From: Candidatus Bathyarchaeota archaeon
GTDB lineage: Archaea > Thermoproteota > Bathyarchaeia > 40CM-2-53-6 > FEN-987
DNA: 6,766 bases
Direction: 5' to 3'
Assembly (NCBI GenBank): GCA_003152955.1
Contig: PMBQ01000211.1
Location: forward strand, 1,618-8,383
A program made the translations under genes and the position numbers. The notes beneath the pieces are model-generated. The model saw only the letters and a list, made by a program, of their open reading frames with translations, did no database searches and was not told the DNA's origin. Each line of letters starts with the position of its first letter. Position 1 is the stretch's first letter. Shown here piece after piece: positions 1 to 5,744 of this stretch.

Positions 1-45
1 ATCGTTCCATTTTGCCTTTGCTTCTGGCGAGAGGTTGGCGGGCAT
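1..45 (-). CDS. N-terminus of a probable TGS-domain GTPase (DRG/Obg family), cut by the window edge
   Basis: Only the first 15 codons are present, from ATG at 45-43 to the left edge: MPANLSPEAKAKWND. From memory, archaeal DRG-like GTPases with a C-terminal TGS domain often begin with M-P-x-N-L-x-x-E-A-x-A-K-W, and that is the only basis for the call. These GTPases bind GTP through an Obg-type G domain and associate with ribosomes; no G motif lies in the visible part. The start is 24 bases after the stop of the RDD gene on the same strand, so the two probably share a transcript. The reading frame and start look sound. The family name is tentative. Confidence 0.5.
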   Translation of the reverse strand, partial: MPANLSPEAKAKWND

Positions 46-69
46 CTTGGTTCACAATCTTCCGCGAGT

Positions 70-591
70 TTAGTGAAAGAGGAATGGTGCGGGGGGAGGA
101 TCGGGGCCCTCAGGTGTTCTGGTGACAATTGTGCCCGCGAGTCGGTCTCCAATGCTTTGTCTATTACTGGAGGTCATTATTGTGATTGTTCCTACGAAGT
201 AAATTATCGGCAGCCAGTCCACGTAGCGCAGGAGGTTTCGTTTGAGTGCGGCCTCGAACGAGCATATTTCACCGTTCCTTTGAACGACTGTCGATTTGAG
301 TATCGAATTGCCGATGGTTGTCGCAAGAAGACTTTCCAATACAGAATAGTAAAGGAAACTGGACAAAGCAAGCAAGACCAAAGCCGAGTAGTTAGGGCAG
401 TTAGACAACTCTGTAAGGTGAATCAAACTCCCGCTCGAAGCATAGAGAAAGATCAGAAATGCAAATCTCAATACTGGATTGTCAATAACGCCGGCTGCGA
501 TTCTTCTAGAGAGGAGCGCAGGTTGCACGTGAACTGGCGGAGTCGACAAGGTATCTACAGTGATTTCCTCGTGCCGGAGCTCGTTACTCAT
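70..591 (-). CDS. RDD family integral membrane protein
   Basis: A 173-residue protein with the RDD-family pattern. After a polar N-terminal stretch comes the Arg-Arg...Asp signature (SRRIAAGVID, about residues 28-37). Three hydrophobic segments follow at roughly 39-56, 68-90 and 125-141. The family's TxGxxxLKxxVVxxxGExxS loop precedes the last segment, and the closing QSIGDRLAGTIVTRT motif is very typical. RDD proteins sit in the cytoplasmic membrane. A few have been linked to ion or solute transport, but most have no known role, so no substrate is proposed. I prefer ATG 591; a GTG at 600 would add three residues. The C-terminus is proline-rich (about EGPDPPPAPF). A possible broken upstream frame overlaps this start, and a GTPase start follows 24 bases downstream. 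Confidence 0.85.
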   Translation of the reverse strand: MSNELRHEEITVDTLSTPPVHVQPALLSRRIAAGVIDNPVLRFAFLIFLYASSGSLIHLTELSNCPNYSALVLLALSSFLYYSVLESLLATTIGNSILKSTVVQRNGEICSFEAALKRNLLRYVDWLPIIYFVGTITIMTSSNRQSIGDRLAGTIVTRTPEGPDPPPAPFLFH

Positions 592-840
592 TTTGACCAC
601 GCTTCGTGATGGTGTCGGTCACCACCCATCCGATAATGCTTGCGCAGGTTACGGTCTTCGAGGTCGAGACCGCAATTGTCAGTTTCGGCTTCGATGCAAT
701 AGCGAACTGGCAGGGTGCTTCGTTCCTGTGAGAGATCAGTCGACGGGGTCATGTAGATTCAGTATGAGAAAGCTGATGGCAATTGTGAGAGCGCTCGTAG
801 AATGTCCACTCTTGGGCAGCGGGGTATCCTTCGGAGGCAT
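584..840 (-). pseudogene. Possible small frame-broken gene upstream of the RDD gene
   Basis: Two minus-strand frames follow one another. The first runs from ATG 840 to TGA 738-736 (34 residues) and contains a hydrophobic stretch, STSALTIAISFLILNL. The second is open from about 739 to TAA 586-584 (51 residues) but has no usual start codon near its beginning. Its stop overlaps the RDD start in the arrangement typical of coupled archaeal genes (AATGAGTAA). Joined by one frame change near 738, they would give an 85-residue protein with one membrane-like segment. I do not recognise either half. The plus strand is also open here for about 40 codons (606-731), so this may be chance. The alternative is plain intergenic DNA. 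Confidence 0.2.
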
Positions 841-842
841 GA

Positions 843-850
843 CTTAAATA
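843..850 (+). promoter_or_regulatory. TATA-like box for the aIF1 / zinc-ribbon genes
   Basis: CTTAAATA fits an archaeal TATA box. Transcription would be expected to start about 25 bases downstream, near 870-875, leaving a short leader before ATG 901. An AGGAG stretch at 881-885 lies in that leader. It is 15 bases from ATG 901 and only 3 bases from an in-frame TTG at 889, so it does not settle the start cleanly. Confidence 0.5.
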
Positions 851-900
851 CTGTAAAAAACGATATTCGGACAACCGTACAGGAGTAATTGAACCGAATT

Positions 901-1209
901 ATGGCGGAAGTTTGTGCGACGTGTGGGCTTCCTAAGGATCTGTGTGTCTGCGGAACTATCAGCATGGAGCAGCAGCTTGTTAAGGTCCGCCTTGAGACTA
1001 GAAAGTGGGGCAAGGCAACCACTATCATCGAGGGGATTGATTCAAAGAGCGTCAATCTCAACGATCTGGGAGCTAAGCTCAAGACCTACTGCGCTTGCGG
1101 TGGAACATCGAAAGATGGGCTCATAATACTTCAGGGCGATCATCGTAAGAAGGTTAGGAGTCTGCTTGTGCAGTCTGGCTTTCCGGAAACCTCCATCGAG
1201 ATCCATTGA
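901..1209 (+). CDS. Archaeal translation initiation factor 1 (SUI1/eIF1 family)
   Basis: A 102-residue protein matching archaeal aIF1 in length and layout. The N-terminus carries a Cys motif (C5, C8, C15, C17 in EVCATCGLPKDLCVC) found in many archaeal members. The SUI1 fold follows, with LKTYCACGGTSKDG at about residues 60-73, the conserved QGDHRKKVRSLL at about 79-90 and the end motif GFP(E)xxIEI. aIF1 binds the small ribosomal subunit near the P site and guards start-codon choice. ATG 901 is chosen because the family usually begins M-A-E-x-C. TTG 889 would add four residues and sits too close to the AGGAG. The stop is TGA, and a zinc-ribbon frame continues in the same frame immediately after it. 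Confidence 0.93.
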   Translation: MAEVCATCGLPKDLCVCGTISMEQQLVKVRLETRKWGKATTIIEGIDSKSVNLNDLGAKLKTYCACGGTSKDGLIILQGDHRKKVRSLLVQSGFPETSIEIH

Positions 1210-1218
1210 AGCCGTGGA

Positions 1219-1443
1219 CTGAGTGATGTTGGTACGAACGGCTTCTTCGAAACGGTAAGGAAGCTCAAACGGTCCGGGTCGACTGCGCAGATATGTCCGT
1301 CCTGCGGTAGCGTCAAAATTCGATTTCAAGATTCTCTAAGCGGATGGCTTTTGCCGCCTGTTTATTCGTGCGAGGACTGCGGGTACGTGGGCAGGCTCGT
1401 TTTGGAGTTGGAAAAGAGCGATTTGGACAAGAACCTACATTGA
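1219..1443 (+). CDS. Small zinc-ribbon protein with no ordinary start codon
   Basis: The frame after the aIF1 stop stays open to TGA 1441-1443 and clearly encodes a zinc ribbon: CPSCG, about 20 residues (including GWLLPPVY), then CEDCGYVG, closing with LVLELEK. Small thaumarchaeal and related archaeal proteins of this type are known to me only as uncharacterised zinc ribbons, so no function is given. The oddity is the start. Between the aIF1 stop and the first Cys pair there is no ATG, GTG or TTG in this frame. I set the start at CTG 1219 (74 residues) only as the most plausible near-cognate codon. A GTG-ATG-TTG run at 1223-1231 lies in another frame that ends at TAA 1256-1258. Other explanations are a one-base sequence error near 1232-1255, a -1 frameshift, or stop readthrough from aIF1. 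Confidence 0.7.
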   Translation: MSDVGTNGFFETVRKLKRSGSTAQICPSCGSVKIRFQDSLSGWLLPPVYSCEDCGYVGRLVLELEKSDLDKNLH

Positions 1444-1447
1444 AACA

Positions 1448-1473
1448 TTAATGTGCCGATGAAGGCACATTAA
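1448..1473 (+). terminator. Perfect 10-bp stem-loop just after the zinc-ribbon gene
   Basis: The arms TTAATGTGCC (1448-1457) and GGCACATTAA (1464-1473) pair perfectly around a six-base loop GATGAA. The structure begins four bases after the TGA stop. No T-run follows on the plus strand (AAATACC instead), so it is not a classic intrinsic terminator. It may mark or protect the mRNA 3' end, or be a palindromic binding site. The inverted repeat is certain; its role is inferred. Confidence 0.45.
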
Positions 1474-1875
1474 AATACCTCAAACAATCACAGTCGCTGA
1501 CGATAAGCATAGAATCTCGAACAACTTACAGATCAGTTTTACAATACTTCGCTTGGTCTTCGCTAGTTGGTCCATAACATTTTCCATCGTCTTCAGTGTT
1601 CAATTGCGCCCGACATTGCTCACCAATGAAATAGATACATGCACCAAATTGCCCTCAACCTCAATCACATCGGAGTACCAACGATTTCGTACTTGTCATT
1701 CCCACCTGCTCGATGGGGTATTCCACTCGGAACTACCAACCAGTTTGCTAGAGGAGAAGCTGCAGATCGAGAATTCCACATTCCTATTTACCAAACGAAA
1801 AGTAACAGAGGAACAGACCAAACGGGAAATAGCAGAGTCGTTTTGTCATGGTTTCGGGTTTCTTGGGGGTAGGAC
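1474..1875. other. About 400 bases with no convincing gene
   Basis: Several overlapping frames are open here: plus 1553-1879 from a TTG, plus 1639-1872 from an ATG, and part of minus 1784-2005. None has a recognisable domain, a credible ribosome site, or the codon pattern of the neighbouring genes. I see no tRNA-like cloverleaf or repeat array. It could be decayed coding sequence or a regulatory or non-coding RNA region. Confidence 0.4.
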
Positions 1876-2229
1876 TTGAGTCGACTTCATATGCACTTTC
1901 AAATGCGAAGCCTTCTTGAGGGAAGTCCCGGGAGCGGAGTTTCGGGACCGAGTGCAGACCTTGCGATGGTCCTCTCGCTGATTTCAGAACTGTCCGGTCT
2001 GGCAAGTGTTTTCTGTAGTTTTCACGGCAGCATTGGAGTGAAGCTTGATGTCGGGCTTGTAGGAGGGCTCGGAGGATATGGTACTCAAACCGGAAAAATA
2101 GTCGGATTTCTCAAGTCACGCCTAGTCAATGGTTTGATACTCCAGCTAGCGAACTTCGAGAGCGCCTCTGACGAGATGCAAATTATTGCTGAGGAGGTGA
2201 CGTTGCATTCAATAAGAACGCTAACTTAA
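1876..2229 (+). CDS. Unrecognised protein, possibly interrupted by an in-frame TAA
   Basis: A 117-codon frame starting at TTG 1876, with ATG alternatives at 1891 and 1903. Its second half reads like real protein: GVKLDVGLVGGLGGYGTQTG, then a helical part, GKIVGFLKSRL, and SASDEMQIIAEEV. I know no family for it. A G-rich stretch (GGGGGTAGG, 1865-1873) precedes the TTG and might act as a weak ribosome site. The same frame continues past TAA 2227-2229 for 31 more codons of coding-like sequence and stops at 2323-2325, exactly where the convergent TFB gene ends. That suggests one gene of about 149 codons carrying a stop: a pseudogene, a recoded stop or a sequence error. It could also be a chance open frame. 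Confidence 0.35.
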   Translation: MSRLHMHFQMRSLLEGSPGSGVSGPSADLAMVLSLISELSGLASVFCSFHGSIGVKLDVGLVGGLGGYGTQTGKIVGFLKSRLVNGLILQLANFESASDEMQIIAEEVTLHSIRTLT

Positions 2230-2325
2230 TGCCAGAAAATTGTCTTCGGCGTAGACGCGAGTAAGGTTGTCGAGAAAATAAAAGAGAGATTCGAGACAGC
2301 CGGTCGGCCAATTCAACCGAGTTAG
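2230..2325 (+). other. In-frame coding-like tail after the TAA, ending over the TFB stop
   Basis: Codons 2230-2322 read CQKIVFGVDASKVV, then EKIKERFETAG, then RPIQPS, followed by TAG. The spacing of charged and hydrophobic residues suggests an amphipathic helix. There is no ATG, GTG or TTG start in this frame at its beginning. A strong AGGAGGTGA stretch (2191-2199) lies upstream, but it is explained by the codons for Glu-Glu-Val in the preceding frame. The TAG overlaps the reverse-strand TAA of TFB. Confidence 0.3.
2273..2284 (-). terminator. Candidate T-rich terminator for TFB
   Basis: On the minus strand this reads TCTTTTATTTTC, about 38 bases after the TFB stop. T-rich runs of this kind end transcription in many archaea. 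It lies inside the possible plus-strand tail at 2230-2325, so it could equally be the Lys codons of that frame. Confidence 0.35.
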
Positions 2326-3254
2326 ATATCCAGCTTGAGAGCTTCTTTTAGGCCCTTGTACCTGTTCCGGACGGTGACTTCGGTTACGTTGGCCACTTCA
2401 GCTATCTCTTTCTGAGTTTTCTTTTCCCCTTCGAGAACGCACGCGACGTAGAGTGATGCAGCTGCCAAACCCATCGGGTCCTTGCCTGCGACAATACCTT
2501 TCCTCTTGGCTTCATTTATGATTCTTATTGCACGTTGCTGCGTGGGCATTGATATTTCCACTTTAGTCGCTATTTTGGAAATACACTTGACAGGATCCTC
2601 AACCGGCATTCGCAGATCCAACTCTCTTACGAGCAATCTGTAGCATCGGGCAACATCCTTCTTGCGAATTCTGCTTGCAGCTGACACATCTTTCAGCGTT
2701 CTGGGTGTTTCTGACATTCTGCACGCGGCGTACAAGGAGGCAGCGGCTATGGCCGCGATGGATCGGCCTCTGACGAGACCGTTGTCGAGAGCTTTTCGGT
2801 AGACTATCGCTGCGCGTTCCTTGATGGACGCTGGGATATGTAACATGTCAGTGAGCCTGTCGAGTTCTGCCATTGCTTGCGCGAGATTTCTGTCAGCCGA
2901 AGAATGAACTCTCGTTCGGATCTGCCACTTTCTTAACCGCAGCATCTCAAGCCTTGTGGCTAAGGGAAGCTGTCGGCCGTATGCATCTCTGTTGACGCGG
3001 TCGATGACCGTGGACAATCCTTTGTCATGAATTGAGAACGATGTTGGAATGCCGACGCGACCTCGTTCATCCTTCTCTTCCTTGGTGAACGCGCGCCATT
3101 CAGGACCTGTGTTGAGAGAATGCTCACTGAGCACCAATCCACAATTGTGACAGATGATCTCTCCCAGATCATAATCCTCTACAAGATTTGCGCTACCGCA
3201 CTCGGGGCAGTTGGTGATTTTTCCCATTTTTCGGGTGGTTGCACTTGCACTCAT
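2322..3254 (-). CDS. tfb: Transcription initiation factor B (TFB, TFIIB homologue)
   Basis: A 310-residue, full-length archaeal TFB, which joins TBP on the promoter, reads the BRE and brings in RNA polymerase. The N-terminal zinc ribbon has C16-x2-C19 and C35-x2-C38. The B-reader/linker follows (NTGPEWRAF at about 48-56, then DKGLSTVIDRVN). Two cyclin repeats cover roughly 110-200 and 205-300, with AAASLYAACR in the first and AAASLYVACV in the second. The C-terminal helix-turn-helix (TQKEIAEVANVTEVTVRNRY, about 280-299) is the BRE-contacting element. ATG 3254 is used; ATG 3227 would still leave both Cys pairs. The phrase SKIATKVEISMPTQQRAI is reminiscent of thaumarchaeal TFBs. These genomes often carry several TFB copies, so this may be one paralogue of a set. 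It is transcribed alone from its own promoter. Confidence 0.96.
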   Translation of the reverse strand: MSASATTRKMGKITNCPECGSANLVEDYDLGEIICHNCGLVLSEHSLNTGPEWRAFTKEEKDERGRVGIPTSFSIHDKGLSTVIDRVNRDAYGRQLPLATRLEMLRLRKWQIRTRVHSSADRNLAQAMAELDRLTDMLHIPASIKERAAIVYRKALDNGLVRGRSIAAIAAASLYAACRMSETPRTLKDVSAASRIRKKDVARCYRLLVRELDLRMPVEDPVKCISKIATKVEISMPTQQRAIRIINEAKRKGIVAGKDPMGLAAASLYVACVLEGEKKTQKEIAEVANVTEVTVRNRYKGLKEALKLDI

Positions 3255-3371
3255 TTTCTTCCAATCCTAATTCATGCTTTACGCTCGAGCCATCTCCTCA
3301 GTAGAACAACACTTGTCGTTCCGCTTCAGATCAAGTCATCCGGCCCGAAAGCTATAATAATGTACACAATA

Positions 3372-3383
3372 GTATATTTAAGT
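3372..3383 (-). promoter_or_regulatory. TATA box of TFB
   Basis: On the minus strand the site reads CTTAAATATACT, a good archaeal TATA box. The transcript would start near 3350, giving a leader of about 95 bases before ATG 3254. A second AT-rich site (TATTATAG, around 3353-3360) could serve instead. The leader contains three tiny frames: ATG-ACT-TGA, ATG-GCT-CGA-GCG-TAA (3293-3279) and ATG-AAT-TAG (3275-3267). Confidence 0.55.
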
Positions 3384-3395
3384 CTTGTGCTGAAT

Positions 3396-3411
3396 ATTGA
3401 CATTTCTCAAT
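3396..3411. promoter_or_regulatory. Inverted repeat upstream of the TFB TATA box
   Basis: ATTGA and TCAAT pair perfectly around the six-base spacer CATTTC. The repeat lies about 13 bases upstream of the TATA box, a position used by archaeal activators. The half-sites are short, so chance is possible. Confidence 0.25.
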
Positions 3412-3532
3412 CAAAAGTGTGCATCAGGTCACTTCCCACATGTTTGGTATCATCGTTAGTAATTCTCGTTATAGCACGTGAGCGGGGGGAATAACACGGA
3501 GATTTATCAAAATCAAGGCTCACGCGGGTCAT
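3407..3532 (-). CDS. Possible 41-residue ORF after the actin operon
   Basis: The frame runs from ATG 3532 to TGA 3409-3407 and begins about 20 bases after the stop of the 104-residue protein. It is rich in Asp, Arg and Ser, with no recognisable motif and no clear ribosome site (only AGGCCC upstream). It also overlaps the inverted repeat upstream of the TFB promoter. It may be a last small operon gene or noise; the rest of 3255-3552 holds only the TFB promoter and leader. Confidence 0.2.
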   Translation of the reverse strand: MTRVSLDFDKSPCYSPRSRAITRITNDDTKHVGSDLMHTFD

Positions 3533-3552
3533 TGTAAAGGGCCTGAATCTAG

Positions 3553-3867
3553 CTAGGCGATGTCCAATTCTTTTCGGAAGTAGATGCAATCAGATTCTCG
3601 ACGAACGAATCTAGAATATCGTCCACATTCGGAAACCAGCATAGGCTGTTGGTCGTCAGGAGATGTGATGACCTCGATGGTCACAATCCTATACCGATCT
3701 ATGTCAGGGTCTTTCTTGAAGAGCGCTCTGAAGTCATCAAGAGAAAGTTCCGGTGCTAATGGATCCTTGAGATCAACGACAACCGGAATTTTGCGAATGG
3801 GGGCCCGTACGACAGTTTCAACCGGCAATTGGAGTGGCCTCCTAGCTACCTCGCCTTGAGAGGACAT
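3553..3867 (-). CDS. Unrecognised 104-residue protein, last gene of the actin operon
   Basis: The protein begins MSSQGEVARRPLQLPVETVV. A Pro/Val-rich segment follows (IRKIPVVVDLKDP), then a helix (LSLDDFRALFKKD, about 41-53), then beta-like strands with RYRIVTIEVIT and CIYFRKEL at the end. This alternation suggests a small alpha/beta domain. I know no family and propose no function. ATG 3867 overlaps the end of the 210-residue gene by 26 bases; a TTG at 3918 would add 17 residues but overlap by 77 bases. Because this frame takes over where the previous gene ends, the two could also be one protein split by a sequence error, though the previous C-terminus looks natural. Its position ties it to the actin module. 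Confidence 0.7.
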   Translation of the reverse strand: MSSQGEVARRPLQLPVETVVRAPIRKIPVVVDLKDPLAPELSLDDFRALFKKDPDIDRYRIVTIEVITSPDDQQPMLVSECGRYSRFVRRESDCIYFRKELDIA

Positions 3868-4474
3868 CCAACCATGGATTATTGCTGAAGAATGAAGGCA
3901 GTTCAGCACTTTCTCCAACGAATTTCGGACCCTGGTGGAAGATTCGGGGTTGAGAAATCCTTTCAGGGGCGGATGGCGCGTAATTAAAGTTCTCTTGGAA
4001 ATTCTTGAGATCCTCGCGGAGTTTGGAGACCGTTCTCTCCATCTCTAAGTACATCGATCGCAACGTCTCAACCTCAGTCACTATGGCAGTGTCAAGCTTC
4101 TCAGCACCGTGTTCTGGCTGAGGTCGGTGGATCGATTGAGGCTCGACTGTTTCGTCAATGCGCCGATCGTCAAAGAGGAGTAGACCGATTCCGTGTGATC
4201 GAAACACCTCGGCATCAATTGTGGTTCCGAGCACTCGTGGTGCGGCAAGATACAATTGGTTTACCGAATCTCTCAGAGAGGAGAGATTCATCACTGATTC
4301 TATGATCTTGCCTCTCTGGAGAAAAGCGTCGTTCTTCAAGATGGCGACATGCACTTTGTCGGAACCTAGGCTCAGCGTGAGGCCTGGGGGGGCGTTCTGG
4401 GCTGGGTCAAGGGTTTGCGCGCCCATCGCAAGGAAGTAGTGAAGCAGCCGTTCTTCTATTGGAAGGCTAACCAC
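3842..4474 (-). CDS. Unrecognised 210-residue coiled-coil protein of the actin operon
   Basis: The start is GTG 4474, inside the last codons of the actin gene (8-base overlap), so translation is probably coupled; ATG 4426 is an alternative. Residues 1-18 form an amphipathic helix. Residues 32-105 look like an alpha/beta domain with strands such as VHVAILKND, QLYLAAPRVLG and GIGLLLFDD, reminiscent of nuclease-fold or Rossmann-like cores but without visible catalytic residues. A Pro/Gln-rich linker follows (about 110-125), then a charged coiled coil (about 126-163, TEVETLRSMYLEMERTVSKL). A disordered Pro-rich tail ends in the hydrophobic motif SFFSNNPWLDVLSRR (194-208). Known archaeal actin partners such as arcadin-2 also combine a coiled coil with a C-terminal actin-binding helix. 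A similar partner role is inferred here from architecture and position only. Confidence 0.8.
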   Translation of the reverse strand: MVSLPIEERLLHYFLAMGAQTLDPAQNAPPGLTLSLGSDKVHVAILKNDAFLQRGKIIESVMNLSSLRDSVNQLYLAAPRVLGTTIDAEVFRSHGIGLLLFDDRRIDETVEPQSIHRPQPEHGAEKLDTAIVTEVETLRSMYLEMERTVSKLREDLKNFQENFNYAPSAPERISQPRIFHQGPKFVGESAELPSFFSNNPWLDVLSRRGS

Positions 4475-5744
4475 TGAGTTTCATCCAACCTTCAAGTCGT
4501 TGCCAATCCCATTCGTATTCATCGGGGACGGCGAAGCCGTAGATTATGCAACCATGCCATACTGAGTACTGAGGCGACTGAGTCATTTTGATGGTAACGT
4601 TCTTGATACCTTTCTCTCTTAGTAGCGATTTAATTTTTGTTGGAGCGTCAACAGCAACATCTTCTAGGCGCTCGGGGACTGTCCAGCTGAAATTGCCCCC
4701 GGACAGAAGTACCTCGCGGTAGAGTAGAGGTTGAAGTTCGATGGGGCAACGTTCGACGGACGCGATTATGGCGTCTCCGAAATCCAGCATACCTCTGAAA
4801 ATCGTGTCGCCCATCTTGACGTCTTTTGGTCTGGGCATTCCTCGGCCGAAGTAGCTTTCGAAGATCTCGTGGTTTGGATTGAAGACGTATTCGCCTATTA
4901 GAAATCGGGACCATGAATCCTTCTCTAGATCGATTTCGACGCGGGTTCCGGGAACCTTGTATTTGGCTCTAAATCTTCTAGGTGCTTTTCTGGCTTCTTG
5001 CATTGCTGTGTCTAGGTCTAAGGGAACGAGTCCAATGCTTTCCTTCACCTTTCTGACGAGAGCTTCTTCATTGGCAAGGTCCGCATATCCTGCGTCTTTC
5101 AAGATCTCGGATGTGATTGCATTGGCGTCGCCTCCGCCCCGGTTTAATGCGACTTGGGCTGCGCGTATGGGATATTTTGATATCGGACAGATCTGGCTGT
5201 TTCCATGTCCGGATTCTATGACTACGCAAGTTGTCACCCCGTGCCCTATCGCAACTGCAAATGGCTGGGGAATAACCGTGACCGCTCGGACGGACCCGTT
5301 GGTGTTGTTTTCTTTGAAGATCTTCAGAAACTCCTCGTACATGTAGCGTGGCGATACGGATGAGAGTGAAGCGACGACATAGTATCCCTGGAAGTCATTG
5401 TTCGGTTCGGGTTCAAATGAAGTCAAACCGAATTTTGAGAGCGCGCTCACTACTCGCCAGGCGTTTTCATCTCCTTTCTCGATAACTCCATTGCGCATAG
5501 GGTGAACCAGACGAGTGGAAAGATCCTCGTTGGATTGGAGGTAGAGCGGAATATCTTCCCCCACGATGACATCGGCTGCAGCTTCGAAGGCTTTGTACAT
5601 GACTGATTTCTTGTCGGGGAAGTAGCCGCGATTGTTTACTATCCTGGGATTCTCGCCACACGTGATTGGACCGAACTTGAAGTCGCTCGTTCCGAAGTCC
5701 ATTGCAAACGTGTAGTGGCTTCTGTAGTTGTCTGTCGTAGTCAT
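4467..5744 (-). CDS. Archaeal actin-family ATPase (crenactin-like)
   Basis: A 425-residue protein of the actin/Hsp70 ATPase superfamily that follows eukaryotic actin closely across its core. Phosphate-1 loop: DFGTSDFK (16-23), with Asp16 and Lys23 where actin has Asp11 and Lys18. VGEDIP (61-66) matches actin's YVGDEA. VIPQPFAVAIGHG (158-170) puts Gln160 at catalytic Gln137. Phosphate-2 loop: ESGHGNSQ (177-184), where actin has DSGDGVTH. VRKVKESIGLVPLD (230-243) mirrors actin's VRDIKEKLCYVALD. LLSGG (346-350) is the adenosine motif, and QYSVWHG (392-398) matches KYSVWIG. Such proteins polymerise into ATP-dependent filaments in the cytoplasm; crenactin is linked to rod shape. It lies in an operon with an AbrB-like protein (4-base ATGA overlap upstream) and a coiled-coil protein (8-base overlap downstream). 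The altered phosphate-2 loop is unusual. The superfamily is certain; subfamily and cellular role are not. Confidence 0.93.
   Translation of the reverse strand: MTTTDNYRSHYTFAMDFGTSDFKFGPITCGENPRIVNNRGYFPDKKSVMYKAFEAAADVIVGEDIPLYLQSNEDLSTRLVHPMRNGVIEKGDENAWRVVSALSKFGLTSFEPEPNNDFQGYYVVASLSSVSPRYMYEEFLKIFKENNTNGSVRAVTVIPQPFAVAIGHGVTTCVVIESGHGNSQICPISKYPIRAAQVALNRGGGDANAITSEILKDAGYADLANEEALVRKVKESIGLVPLDLDTAMQEARKAPRRFRAKYKVPGTRVEIDLEKDSWSRFLIGEYVFNPNHEIFESYFGRGMPRPKDVKMGDTIFRGMLDFGDAIIASVERCPIELQPLLYREVLLSGGNFSWTVPERLEDVAVDAPTKIKSLLREKGIKNVTIKMTQSPQYSVWHGCIIYGFAVPDEYEWDWQRLEGWMKLSG

Noticed and set aside
73..609. Long plus-strand open frame opposite the RDD gene
   Set aside because: Antisense shadow; Cys/Arg-rich with no motif, while the minus frame has a full RDD signature.
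560..847. Plus-strand open frame of 95 codons
   Set aside because: Arg/Cys/Ser-rich, no domain, and no ribosome site; it competes with other equally open frames.
1207..1209. Selenocysteine at the aIF1 TGA, fusing it to the zinc ribbon
   Set aside because: The aIF1 C-terminus ends naturally at this point, and selenocysteine is confined to a few archaeal lineages; I see no evidence of a SECIS element, and the hairpin at 1448 follows the second gene's stop.
1219..1228. CTGA-GTGATG, resembling paired D' and C' boxes of a C/D guide RNA
   Set aside because: No outer C and D boxes at suitable distances were found.
1784..2005. Minus-strand open frame of 73 codons
   Set aside because: No domain; the Phe/Tyr/Cys-rich end looks like translated non-coding DNA.
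3120..3494. Plus-strand open frame over the TFB start and promoter
   Set aside because: Its first part is antisense to TFB and the rest crosses a clear promoter; no motif.
4879..5346. Plus-strand open frame of 155 codons
   Set aside because: Lies wholly opposite the actin gene, whose motifs are unmistakable.
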